Assembly (NCBI GenBank): GCA_037349105.1
Contig: JAYJMM010000119.1
Coordinates: forward strand, 2,429,001 to 2,493,000
Source of the DNA: Limnomonas spitsbergensis
Taxonomy: Eukaryota > Chlorophyta > Chlorophyceae > Chlamydomonadales
Reading direction: 5' to 3'
Length of the DNA stretch: 64,000 nt
Shown here: in pieces, positions 36,433 through 63,053 of the stretch
Position numbering within the stretch: position 1 is the first letter of the stretch
Layout: every line of letters starts with the position of its first letter
Program-made: the position numbers and the translations under genes
The notes under the pieces: generated by a model
Databases searched by the model: none
What the model saw: only the letters and a program-made list of their open reading frames with translations
Told to the model about the DNA's origin: nothing

Positions 36433-36979
36433 TTAATTGAACTAGGACTCGAGAAGGATGTATCATCTGATGAGGACTGCCCTTTATCTAGAGCTCTCTG
36501 TGGATGTATTTTTATTGGAATATTGCTTGGCCTAGCGTGCTGCTGGAGGGGGAGGCTGATGTTTGTTTCACCAACCAGACCAAAGTCGTATCAATGAGAT
36601 ATATTTAATGCTCTGCGCACTCCCAAAGATTCATTACATGATATTAACGGTACCTGAAGTACCACATACCGTCACCCCCCCCTTGTTAGTATTCAACCCC
36701 GGTGCATGGAGTTGTAGTCTATGCGCTTTAAGCCATGCCTTTTACTAAAGCGAAGAGCTAGAGACAGTGCTGGTGGTGGGGTAATCTGCAAGGCCAGCAT
36801 GGCAGAAAGCACCGATGCCCCCTCATCAACATGTGGCCCTTCTACCTCTGCTCTGTCCCCCCTGCCCCTTCCATGGCCCTTTCCCCTTCGAGATGCTCTC
36901 CCCTTCCCCTCCCTCTAGCTGGGGTAGCTGCCCTGCCAATGGTCATCTGCTATGCATGCTGGAGGTTGGTGGGGGAGGG

Positions 36980-38374
36980 GAGGGCAGGAGGAGCCTCTTC
37001 GTCATCACTAGAAGACGAGGCATCAGATTCATGGCCGGATAGGTGGCTGCCTTCACCATCCGTATCCCCTAGAGGAGCCACTTCATGAACGCCGTTGCCA
37101 GATGCCACCCTCGTGTGGCCACACTCTCCTGTGATATGGTTGACCTTCTTGGTGGCCTTCTCCTACATAAATGGGGAGGGGACTGGGAGGAGAGGGGGGG
37201 GAGGGGACTGGGGGGAGGGGAGGAGGGAGGGGACTGGGAGGAGGGGAGGAAGAGGACTGGGAGGAGGGGATGGAGGGGACTGGGCATGGATGAGGGGGGA
37301 GAGAGGCATGGAGGGGAGACAGGGGAATACACGAGGGGAGGGGAATAGGGGATAGAGAGGTAAGAGAGGACTGCATGAGGGAAGGGGATGGGTGGAGCTG
37401 GAGGGTGGGAGGGGAGAGAGATGCCTGGAGAAGGGAAGGGGATGTATGGGATATGAAGGGAGGATGGGTCATGAGGAGAAAGGGGTTTGGAGAAGGAGAG
37501 AGGAAGAGAAAGAGGGAAGCTAGGAGGGGGCTAGCCATAACTTGATCTTACAAGAAAAGAGACAGCCCTCTGATGCTCTGCCTCTGCCAAAGAGTCAAAA
37601 ATGCTGTAGAAGTTGGCCTTCAGTGCCTCTGGGTTAAACCTGCTCCAAGGATGTTGAGTCAAAGGGAGCTGTGTCCCCGTAGGCATCACGCCAAAACTCT
37701 GGCACTGGGTATGTCTATGCTTGCAGTACACATATTTAAATGCTGCATGGAAAGGTTGAGATGCACTTCAGTTTGAAGCTGAACAAAATGAGAAGGAATG
37801 GCAGACATGCCGATCTGCGCTTTTTGTGGCATGTGCATGGTGATGCACTGCATGCATGGGTGGATAAACTCGATCAAGACATGTCATGCAGCTTACTTGT
37901 TCCCCAGTCTTCATTGACCTTGTTGATAATCCAGCCACGGACCAATGTCAGGTCCTTGTTGAAGTTGCCAGATGATACACTCAGCACAGGAACAGAACAG
38001 CTAAACTCGTAATGCCTGAAATGCAGCCTGGTCAGTGCTGTTTCAAAGGTCAGCAGCAGTTGCTCGTCCTTTCTCTATTCCGTGAACAGCCGGCTGGGAC
38101 CAGACCTCAGTAGCGAAGTCTTTAACAGGAGGTCGTTGCCCTTCTTCACTTGGTGGGTTGCAATGACGAATGACATCACCGTCCCCCGAGCGTTGCCAGC
38201 TCCACGATCACGCTTCCGCTGCAGACGATACGTCACAGCACGCAGCTGCTGGCTTACATACCCAAGGTACCACAATACCTTGACATCTGGGTCGGAATTG
38301 CGCCTGGGGATTGCGCATGCTGGGGATTGCACTGGTGACTGGGGCGAAAGCTTTTTGCTGGGTTCCTTGGTCAT
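36980..38374 (-). CDS. Opposite-strand gene inside the KDZ-like element, function unknown
   Basis: The minus-strand ATG at 38374 opens a 99-codon frame (MTKEPSKKLSPQSP, then VLWYLGYVSQQLRAVTYRL and ARGTVMSFVIATHQVKKG). Further minus-strand exon-like stretches follow: about 38018-37895 (EFSCSVPVLSVSSG, LTLVRGWIINKVNEDW), about 37695-37545 (FGVMPTGTQLPLTQHPW, ALKANFYSIFDSLAEAEH) and an acidic Ser-rich end near 37085-36980 (SDASSSSDDEEAPP). A G-rich minisatellite separates the last two. Splice borders were not all resolved, so limits and exon number are tentative. The family is unknown. Its position inside the inverted repeats suggests an accessory transposon gene, but it could be a host gene. 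Confidence 0.4.
37160..37500. repeat. G-rich (GGGGAGGGGACTGGGAGGA) minisatellite
   Basis: Purine-rich units of variable length on the plus strand. The 151-codon Ser/Pro frame on the minus strand and the Gly/Arg frames on the plus strand are products of this composition. Confidence 0.85.
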
Positions 38375-38535
38375 ATGACATGACGAGTCGAGCGGTTATC
38401 GACTATATAATGATATAGGATGCACAGGCTTTACAACGCGACGTCAAACGTCTCAAATGGTGGTCGTATGACTTAGTAGAAATTTGCAAATCGTAGAATG
38501 GGTTTTGACTCTCTAGAAACCTTCTTTCACACTTG

Positions 38536-40296
38536 TCCCTCTCTCTAAAATCACACTTTAAGGTGTCGGTCCTTCCTCACCAGCGCCGTGGTGTCCTCAA
38601 GCCACCGACAAGCCACGCAACGGCGTTTGCTATCATTCTGCAGGAGCTTGCAGTTCAACAAACTAGACATTTCCCACACACAACTTGCAAAACAAAGCGG
38701 GTCATGCACACTAAAACCAGAGGCTCTGGTTTTCTCTGTCTAAACTGCTTCACATCAGAAAATTGCAGGCCCTGTCTGGCAATGACCTATCGCTTGCCAG
38801 GCAGGAAGAAATTTCCAGGCATGGATAATTGTTAAGCACTCACTGTGCGTAAAACCAGGGGTAAAACAGAGGTTACGTTAAGTGCAAAAGAATAAATGAT
38901 CCCCCATAGCCCCTTGACACAGACAGTCCCAGATCACAGTTGAACCAGCGCATCACATAGGCAACAAGGCAAGTATCCTAGGGTCATCACTGATCAATCC
39001 TCATCACCCCAATATTTGTGTAGCCACAAGAATTAATGGTACCTCCCGCAATCCTTCCGCAGGGAAGTTGGAGGGACACAAAATATGCTTTACCAGGAAT
39101 AAGCAGGCCAAATTTGAATCAAGAACCACTCACCAATAAACCCTACCGTAATGTCAGTCCTAATTCGTTTATGGATCATTTTTCAAGAAGACGCATGGTT
39201 GATTTTGATAATTACTTGTACCGAACGAAAAAGCGAACAAAAAACGAATGTTTTCCCCCGAAACCCTAAAAACATTGCCATCACAGAGCGCATCACCGTT
39301 TACCACACATGCAACGTTTACACACTGTCTTCCTAACAAAATGCTGCCAAATTTAAAAGGCAGCTTTATTTCGCCGAGTCATTCGCTAGGGCGAAGGCAA
39401 GACGCATGCTGGCACCAGATGCGCCGCCCAGAGCAAAAACGAGGTGTTGATCGGGAATTCAACTATCTTCCGATCAGAAAAACGAAACAAAAGAACGAAC
39501 AGAGGGACTGAGGCAAAACACGGTTTCAAAACAAAAATCGAACTCGGGATAAAACGGCTTCGCCTAAACTGCGGTCATGTTGGCAACCAACTCGGGCAGT
39601 TGCGTATCAAACTTGCCATGCTGGCTGACGGCCTGGCCGACAGCTCACTGCGCGTTATCTCCTCGTCTTTACGCACTTTCCACGTGCCCTTGCTACCTCC
39701 GCCCTCCATTATCACCTGCCCTCCAGTTGGCTGCGTTGGCTGCAGTTGTATGCGTTGGCTACGTTGGCTAATAAAAGCTGAAGGTGCCAAGATGCCCAGG
39801 AATTCAATATGGATTTGAGCGACGGCGACGAGATTATGATCCAGGTGACCCTTTCTCCCACGGTCCCTCAACTCGTGGTCGATCCACGAGTCGCACAGTT
39901 GGATCTGAGCAGCTTGCAGAGGTGCTGCCTGCCACCGTATGAGCACGTAAATGTGTACCGAGTCGGAGGGCAGGTGGTAACGGAGGGCCGGTGATAGACA
40001 CGGGACCCGATGGGCTTGCCCTTCAGTGGCTCTCAGCACATGCAGCGCAGGGGAGACGGCGAGCATGACGCGGTGCATGCATGCTTTCAATGCCCCAATG
40101 TGCAGGATTTAAACATAGGGAGCGGGGATAGACAGGTCCTTTAGCTCTTTCCACCTTTTTCTCAGTGGCTGTAGAGCAGGCGCCTGTACGGCCGAGCCAT
40201 GACAGGCCTGAATGGTGGAGCAGATCAATGAGGTGGATCGTCGTAGTCTACGCAGGGCAGCGGGGCATTCGTGCCTGCTGATCGAGTGGTAAAAAT
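38536..40296. other. No confident gene
   Basis: A plus-strand ATG at 39809 opens a 61-codon frame (MDLSDGDEIMIQ...) preceded by an AATAAAAG box, but it has no recognisable domain. A ~24-bp inverted repeat (CCCTCCATTATCACCTGCCC near 39702 and its near-complement near 39968-39991) flanks its first half. A minus-strand frame 40090-39575 overlaps it. The rest shows no signal. Confidence 0.35.
40291..40295 (-). terminator. Polymerase III T5 terminator of tRNA-Asn
   Basis: Five T residues on the transcribed sense strand, two bases beyond the tRNA acceptor stem. Confidence 0.8.
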
Positions 40297-40380
40297 CTCT
40301 CCCTACCAGGATTGAACTGGTGACCTCGCGATGCCTCTCATGTAACAGTCGCACGCTCTGACCAGCTGAGCTAAGGAAGA
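40297..40380 (-). tRNA. tRNA-Asn(GUU) with a 10-nt intron
   Basis: On the minus strand a full cloverleaf forms. Acceptor stem TCTTCCT/AGGGAGA (one G-U pair), TA at positions 8-9, D stem GCTC/GAGC, anticodon stem TGCGA/TCGCG, variable AGGTC, T arm ACCAG-TTCAATC-CTGGT and discriminator G, which is usual for tRNA-Asn. The anticodon loop is 17 nt, so a 10-nt intron (CATGAGAGGC, 40342-40333) is inferred after position 37, leaving loop CTGTTAA with anticodon GTT (40346-40344). TTTTT follows two bases after the acceptor stem (40295-40291) as a polymerase III terminator. Confidence 0.85.
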
Positions 40381-41026
40381 CATATGATGTGATGACACGG
40401 GTCAAATAATATATTGTCTGTGTACCTGTAATTTTCTCCTCTTTTGTGGCAGCCTCCCAACTTGACTACCCGGGCAGTTTAATTTACTATTTAAGTCTGT
40501 TCCTCTCAAAGGGCTATTTCAAGACGCTTATGTTCTTGGTAGCTTCTTAGGGCCAAATTAGCAGGGCATCAGGTATTTGTTCTACTGGACTCCAAAGAGT
40601 GTGACAAGTCTTCTTTGATTTGTCTGACTTCCGGATTTACCTGTACTGAGCCGAACAGCTGTCCAGTTAATTGTTATCTCTAATCGGCGTTCATGTGTCG
40701 CCCTCGCAACTAAGAAACTGCAGACAAGTCACGGAAATGCCGAACTGTGCCATGCATGAAACCATATTTAATTATTTTTGATGTGAAATTGTCCTGATAT
40801 TGCGCAAGGTCCTGGGACACAGGCTTCTTAAAATCCAATTAGGGATTGAATTAGGCTTGATCTTTATCCCTCAATGTTTTTACACAAACACGATAGCTAT
40901 TTTTGATTAATTGTCTCAAAGTTTAAGAGTCTCTTGAGAGTTTTGAGTCAAAGCAGCTCAAAGACACACTGAACTAATCAGGGCACAGTACCAACAAACC
41001 CAGCCACCCGTCCCATGGAGACGCAA
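40381..41026. other. AT-rich intergenic DNA
   Basis: No open frame of note and no repeat recognised. It lies upstream of the tRNA gene. Confidence 0.4.
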
Positions 41027-41029
41027 CCA

Positions 41030-41225
41030 ATCAACTCACCTCGCATCACCCATGTGAAATACTACAAACCCGGATCCTGAAGCGCCGGCGTATGTCCAGG
41101 TGCGCCGCGGCCACAGATCTGCATTCATACCCTTGGCCTCGAAGTCTTCCTTCAAGTAATAGTCGTGGGCTTCGATGGATAGTCCGGCATATGGGGCCAA
41201 AGGCAGCATGAGATCTGCAGCCCTG
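41030..41225 (-). CDS. Orphan exon of an unknown minus-strand gene
   Basis: Between an acceptor (CTTGACAG) at the right and a strong donor (GCGAG|GTGAGT) at the left, the minus strand is open for about 64 codons. It has a protein-like composition, with ADLMLPLAPYAGLSIEAHDY, EDFEAKGMNADLWPRRTW and SGFVVFHMGDA. No family was recognised and no partner exons were found within 1 kb on either side. It could be a real host exon or an exon of a transposon. Confidence 0.45.
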
Positions 41226-43583
41226 TCAAGCCAGGTAGATTGAAGGGCATGCCGTCAGTCTCAGCACTATGTTTCATGTGCACATCAGGTCATCTTGGTG
41301 GCTGGCGTCTTGGCCGCGGACTGGGATGTAGCTGAACTGTAGTTTGATTGTGGCTGAACTGAAGTTGGATAAATAACACTGGCGACCAAAGAGCCAAGCG
41401 GTCATAGGGTGTTGCAACAACACATGAACACAAACAATCAAAGAATATTCAACACAACTCAGAGAAGTACTGGTGGAGTTGTGCACTAGGACAGCTAGAC
41501 AGGCAGAACAACTGATACACTGTAAATGTCCAATGGGCCGTACAAATATGAATGATGGCATCAAGAGACATCTGAAAGACTAGTCATACCATGTGCTAGT
41601 TGTGAGAATAGGGTGCATCGGCTGTCCGGCCCAAGCCTTTCCTGGACGTCGAGGAGGCGGCCGTGGGGCTGGCTGTGCCGCTCATCCCGGGGGACCGAAA
41701 TATGTCGGAACTCCTATCACGAGGGTCTGCTCAACGCTCGGGATGATGCCAAGCTGTGCCACTTGTTTGAGAGCTGTGGTCCCAAATGGAGGATGATCAG
41801 TGAAGGGTTGGGGCGCTTAGAAACAGCTTGCCTCATGGACATTACCGACTTAAATAAATTAGAAGTATGACAAGTTGATGGGTACCGTAATGCTTATGCA
41901 CTTGCCTGCCGTCTACCCCTGATCCTGCAGGCCCAGCACTGATGGCGTCTCATGCTCAAGCCTGTGCTGAAGATGAGCAACCTAAGCTGTAATGACAAGC
42001 TGGTGTATCTTGTTGACAAGCATGCACCCTCACTCAAGCAGGTGACGGTAGAGGGGTCCTCTGGAGGCGGGAAGGAGCTGCTGCAGATACTGTGCATGGA
42101 ACGATGACAACCTCACACAGCGGATAAATATACCTGCTGAGGGTAAGGTAGGCAGAAAGGTAGGCAGATTTGCACTTGATAGGTAGGTACGAGCCTGCCT
42201 TCATGCCCTGTTCACACTGAAGTTAGAACGGGGCTGAGTTTGGAGGGGAAGGGCAGTAGCTCAAGGCGGCTCTAGGTGCTAGATTTACAGTCCAATGAGT
42301 GTCAGGGAAGCGCATGGATCTTGTGCATGCAAAGGTTCATGGCTTATGCTCCCCCTGGTGGTAGAAGCAACACGATTATATGAATATGCATGATGCTTCG
42401 TCCCCTTCATCCAGGTACCCACCATTTTCATGGGTAGTTGTTCCTCGCGCATCTGCTTTGCCCTTTGCCCCTGCCCTAAATGCATCTCTTCCACGCAGCT
42501 TTTAGGTGTAACTACATGTACCATAAGTGTGTTTTGAATTTTGGATCCTTTGCCTTCATATCATTTACATTTTTAATTGCCTTATACTCACTATACAGTA
42601 TCATTGCCTGCCTCACCAGACCTGGGTCCAGGCAAGCTGTGTGCCCAAGCATGCCACCAGGTGCCATGCAACCCAATGGTTATAAGGTACATGTGGATGC
42701 ACGCAGTGCCTCTCCTTCCATATGGACCTCTCAGGCAGTGCCTATCTTAGGTCATATTTCAACACGACGTAGCCGCCGCTTGGATGCTCCTGAAGGAATT
42801 AGGTGGTGGAACGACATCCAAGTGAGAAAATGAGAAACAAATGTTAAAAATAAAATACCGTCCCAGTCTATACTCCGGTGTTTGCATGTAATGGCTTTGC
42901 CTGCCTGCAGGGTCAACTAGACTCTGCCAGTCTACTTTTCGGCTCAGTCCTGCAAGCATGATGGTCCAGCCCCACATGCAAGCAAGCTGATTCAATTCCG
43001 GAGAGCTCTGATGAGAAAGATAATCACAGTGCCATCACGCAGAAAATATCCTGAGTTGTACACTTGTATCGCCGACTGGGGCAGCTGGGCCATGGCTTGG
43101 GGATGCACGGCTCCAGAAACAGTGTGACAAGAGGGAGTGAGCCTGGTAGAGCCTTGGTTGGTTTCCAATTCTTTGCTTGCTGGTGGGGCATCCACACTGG
43201 CGCGGATTGGCGAACTGTCATAACCATGCACCCGCAGCAGTCCTCTGGGATTCTGGGTAAGGCACCAGCGGTTGCTACTACTGTCAGTACCGTACTTGAA
43301 TGCCCAAAGAGTCTCGAATGTAGATTATGGCTACTCGCAAGAGTTTGCGACGAGAGGGTAGCTAACAAGCCGTGAATAAAGAAAGAATAGCAGAGCGTGT
43401 CGGTGAGGGGGTTGAATGGAGGACGGGTGCGGGTAGGTGGCAGAAGGTGCAGATAGGTGTGGGTCAATGTGTGAATCACGAAAGTCCTGACAGGGATGTA
43501 GCAAAACATAGGCTTTGCGTCAGATACTTTGCAAAGTTTTTCACTTAAAGTAGCCGGAGCTACCTTATATAACAGATTTGAAA
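41226..43583. other. Possible exon fragments on the plus strand; no resolved gene
   Basis: Plus-strand stretches at about 41640-41868 (ARDDAKLCHLFESCGPKWRM, ISEGLGRLETACLMDITDLN) and 41953-42105 (NDKLVYLVDKHAPSLKQVTV, GGGKELLQIL) look protein-like and may belong together. The first faintly recalls Myb-like or leucine-rich sequences. Frames are broken and no start was found, so they may be a transposon or pseudogene relic. The remainder, up to the ATP sulfurylase start, has no coding signal. Confidence 0.3.
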
Positions 43584-51799
<8,216 letters not shown>

Positions 51800-52645
51800 G
51801 GCATCCTGAATTTGTGGCATCTTAATAAAAGCGTCTGCCATGCCCCATAATGGCTGCGTTAAAGGAGACAACAGGCGAAGTAGCAAGCATAGCCACCAAG
51901 CCTAAGTCTCACAGATTATCTTTGTTGGTACATCTGGACGATCTCTTATTTTCCTGTGGCTTTCTAGACCCAGCCGTCACTAGCCGTCACATGAAGTTTC
52001 TTCATCTTCCTCGCGTCTATGAGTTCTCCTCCCATTACTTACAGTTTGTATTTGTTTGTTTGGACTCTGACATTGCCAGGGACATTGGTCCAGGCTCCTC
52101 TACAATTCTGACCTTGCAGTTTTATGTAGGTTGGCTGATGTTTGCGTAGATGTTTTGGTTCCTTGAGATCAGCATCATTTGCTGTTTCTTTTGACCTTAT
52201 CATCGTATAGGATCAGGGGAATAAGTGAATAACATTATGTTCATCACCAGCTCACCGAGGGAGGGCGGTACCTGGGAGGAAGAACGGCGCAGGCTTATCT
52301 GGTGGATCGGGGGCTTCGACGGCGCCTTATTAATAACGTGGCATGGGACATGTTCTTCTGTATGTCTCTGTGTAAATAAGCGCGATTGTGTTGATGCTGA
52401 AGCTATGAACGATGCCTCCAGGAACCACAAGCGTTGACTGCACCCAAGGGCTGTACATTGACTGCGCGCAAATATGTATGGCAGATCCGATGGTTTCGGG
52501 GTCGGATTGGCAAGGCAGATCTGGACGCACGTGAAACATCTACCCAGCGTAATTTTGCAATTACAGATACGAAGTCCGAAGTATCATTGATCTCACCCCC
52601 ACCCCCTCAACTTTCTATCATCCTGCCGATCAAACAATACTGAAG
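51800..52645 (+). promoter_or_regulatory. ATS-THIC intergenic region (ATS 3' flank, THIC 5' flank)
   Basis: About 850 bp between two plus-strand genes. It must hold the ATS 3' UTR and the THIC promoter and 5' UTR. No TATA box or known element could be assigned. The frame of THIC exon 1 stays open some way upstream of its ATG, so a longer N terminus through an upstream exon is possible. Confidence 0.5.
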
Positions 52646-60433
<7,788 letters not shown>

Positions 60434-62463
60434 ATATATGGTGCACATCCAAGAAGAAATGCTTCAAACAGTCCTCTCACTGCGTTGGACCTGCTGCAGC
60501 TGTGTAGAATTAAATTGCCCGTGTTGCCTGCGTTTCGATTGATGCCGTTTTTTCTGACTTGCGAATGTCATGTCCTTGTATACCAGTAGATGATCAGGTG
60601 AACCAAAGATCAAATGGATTGGCGTTTGAATGTTGTCTAGAGTTTTGAATGCTGGTTCTGAGAAGACGCAAGCCCACTCAGTCAAGCTAACTTTGAGCAG
60701 GGCCCTGAGGTGTCATGTCATTGACAAGGGACTTCAGTTGCGTCTACTTTCCTTACTTATACTGACCCTGGTTTTTTATGATAATGTGTGGTGGAGCCTT
60801 AAACTTTTCCTGCAACAAAACTGTACATTTCTCTGCAAACGCTTACCGGTACCAACTGTTCTTCTTAGCACCATGTTCTGTAAAATCCGTGTGTCTACCG
60901 GTAATCCAATTTACCAAACCGGTATAAATAGAAAATTGGCCAGATGAGTTGTTGATGATAGCAAATAAGATATGTCTCATACAGTCTGACGGGGTGGGGG
61001 GCTGAATTTAATAAGAGGAACTTGCTGAGTTGGAACATTCAAGACATAGAAATATGTGTGATCTCTGTATTGAAAAAGCCAGAGGGGTCAATGATGACGA
61101 TGTGAACATACGGATGCACGGAAAGGGGACACAGGTAAAAGTGGTGAAGAGGGGGGGGAGCTGTAAGTAAATTGTAATGAGCGCCTGCGTGGCGCTTTGC
61201 CCGAGTGACCATGTATGGATGCGCGGAACGTGGTTGAAGCATAGTCTCCTTTCAGCATCACGATACCTCTTGGTGTAGTGGCTTAAGAGACCAGTGGTGG
61301 TGGCCTGGTGGGAGTGTTGCCACTCATACTTGTTGCATACGGGGCTGCTTGTAAAATGTGGTCAAATATGCCAAAGCTGCAGCCTTGTAGCAGCTGCCGC
61401 GCATTGCTTGTTGCTTTTCTGCCCTATATGCAGCATGTGCTCTACTGCTCGACATTCCTTACACTTTTCTGCCTGTTTATTTGATAGCATCGTCCATCTG
61501 TTGTTCCTTGCTCTTTGTATTCTGCCAGTTTGCGGCATCTGTCATAGAGCAGCGCACTGTTTGCTGTCTTTCTGTCTGTGTCTCAGCACCCCCCATGCAT
61601 GTGTTGTCTTTTTGCTTGTTGAACAACAGCTGCGGTGCGCTGTTTGGCTGTCTTACTAGGTGGCCTGTCATGCATTGCAACATGGGCCGTCAGTCCGTCA
61701 CATGCATGAGTTGCGGGCCCGAAGATGTAACGTCAAATCGTCAATCTCATGCATGCATGATTTGTGCCACCGAAAAGCATGTCTTAGTTCGTCGACTTAG
61801 CTGCTACTACTTACTTTAACTTTGCTAATCAACTGGGTACAAACCTGCAGCACCGCTGGAGCATGACACCCGCATTTTTTCGAACCACTGCCTATGCCGT
61901 TTGCATCTTGTGTGTCACGTTCAGCTTGTTTGGCAGCGTCTGTCGTGCATTGCTTCCTGTTTGTCTGATTCCAAGCATCTACCGTGCACTGCTTGCTATG
62001 TCGCTGCATGTGTTGTTGCATCACCACTCGACTGTGCACAACCCCGCCACCGCGCTGAAGCATTTCCGAAGTCCAAACCACTGCGTGTGACAGTCGCAGT
62101 TGGCGATAACCGGAACATCAGTTAATGGAAACAAACAATGCATGGCTTCTGTTTTAAAGAACGCTGTCCCTGCCGCTGCCACACCGCGGGACCATGTCCG
62201 AGGTCCAAACGTCTGCCTACTCAGCTTTCTAACAGTTGGTAGGTATCCGATTCCTTAGCGTTTTGCGCTAACGATTAATTGCATCGGTCGCGTAATGAGG
62301 TCGCAGTCGACCTTCGAAAAGTGCAACCTGCCCCATACTTCAACTGAAAACGGTTAGCAATCCCTTTCCGTTCCTTCCTTTCCGTCAGCCACGGTCAGGC
62401 GTTTTCTTTCTTTCCTTCAGTCACTCGGGTATATTGAAATACTTGCATAGCATTGTGCAGTTA
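60434..62463. other. THIC 3' flank and gene-free DNA
   Basis: The first few hundred bases should contain the THIC 3' UTR. From about 61380 to 62060 the sequence has loosely recurring motifs such as GTGCACTGCTTGCT and GCATTGCTTGTTGC, giving Cys/Leu-rich open frames without family features. No RNA gene was recognised. Confidence 0.4.
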
Positions 62464-63050
62464 CAGCCCGTTTCCGATTGACCCCAGAAAAAATCCAGCC
62501 AAATCGATCGATGGACCCCGGAAAAATTCCGGGGTGGTCGTTTCCGACTGATGTCATGAGACAGAATCTCGCGATTCTCCTTTTCTGTACGGTGTATGGT
62601 GCCGTCTTTCTTTTGTGTGCCATATTTTGCTGCTGCTGCTGCTGCTGTCCATTACTAGGACCAAGACGATAGGCAAGGCCGTTCAAAGAGAACTGCGTCT
62701 GTTAATGCTCCCAAGCATTCTGATACGGTGTGTGGCCAGGATCGTCCCAACGATCGCCGCCTCCAAGGCCCAGCATCGCATCATCATCCGGATCATCCAT
62801 GGCAGTCGGCGCGATACCAATAAGCACTATAGGGCAGTCGGCGCGATATCAGCAGAAGAATTCTAAGGGCCTTGCCAGGTGGACAACGGAAACACCCCGG
62901 AATTTTTCCGAGGAGGGGGGGGGTCCCCGGAAAAGAAGCCGATGCCGTACGTAAAGGTACGGCATCCAAGCACCCCGGAACTTTTCCGGGATGCCCGTTT
63001 CACCTCGGAAAGACCCCGGAACTTTTCCGGGGTCAATCGGAAACGGGCTG
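62464..63050. mobile_element. 587-bp Harbinger-like MITE
   Basis: Terminal inverted repeats start CAGCCCGTTTCCGATTGACC on both ends, and the match continues through CCCxGAAAA. The element is flanked by TTA on both sides (62461-62463 and 63051-63053), the 3-bp duplication typical of PIF/Harbinger elements. Inside the right half, three more CCCCGGAA...TTCCGGGG palindromes recur near 62890-63035, and one lies near the left end (62516-62535). A CTG triplet run is at 62628-62650. No transposase is present. Confidence 0.8.
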
Positions 63051-63053
63051 TTA

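Larger units (their letters stand above)
34678..38535. mobile_element. Putative KDZ-type DNA transposon framed by 27-bp inverted repeats
   Basis: The left arm 34678-34704 (CAAGTGTGAAAGAAGGTTT...) and the right arm 38509-38535, read on the other strand, match at 26 of 27 positions. Between them lie a decayed KDZ-like transposase on the plus strand, a C-rich minisatellite, a G-rich minisatellite and a minus-strand gene starting at 38374. TATATA-like boxes occur just inside both arms (near 34793 plus; near 38407 minus). The arms may extend further outward in degraded form. Target-site duplications were not identified, so the outer limits are provisional. Confidence 0.5.

Noticed and set aside
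37069..37538. Ser/Pro-rich minus-strand ORF of 151 codons and Gly/Arg plus-strand ORFs
   Set aside because: They arise from the G-rich minisatellite and have no start context, splice borders or unique sequence.
39151..39511. Similar VDFDNYLYRTKK and VDREFNYLPIRK stretches
   Set aside because: The DNA similarity is short and both frames lack starts or splice sites; probably coincidence or a very small old duplication.
61270..61320. tRNA-like CTTGGTGTAGTGGCTTAAGAG
   Set aside because: The D-arm-like start is not followed by matching anticodon, T and acceptor stems.
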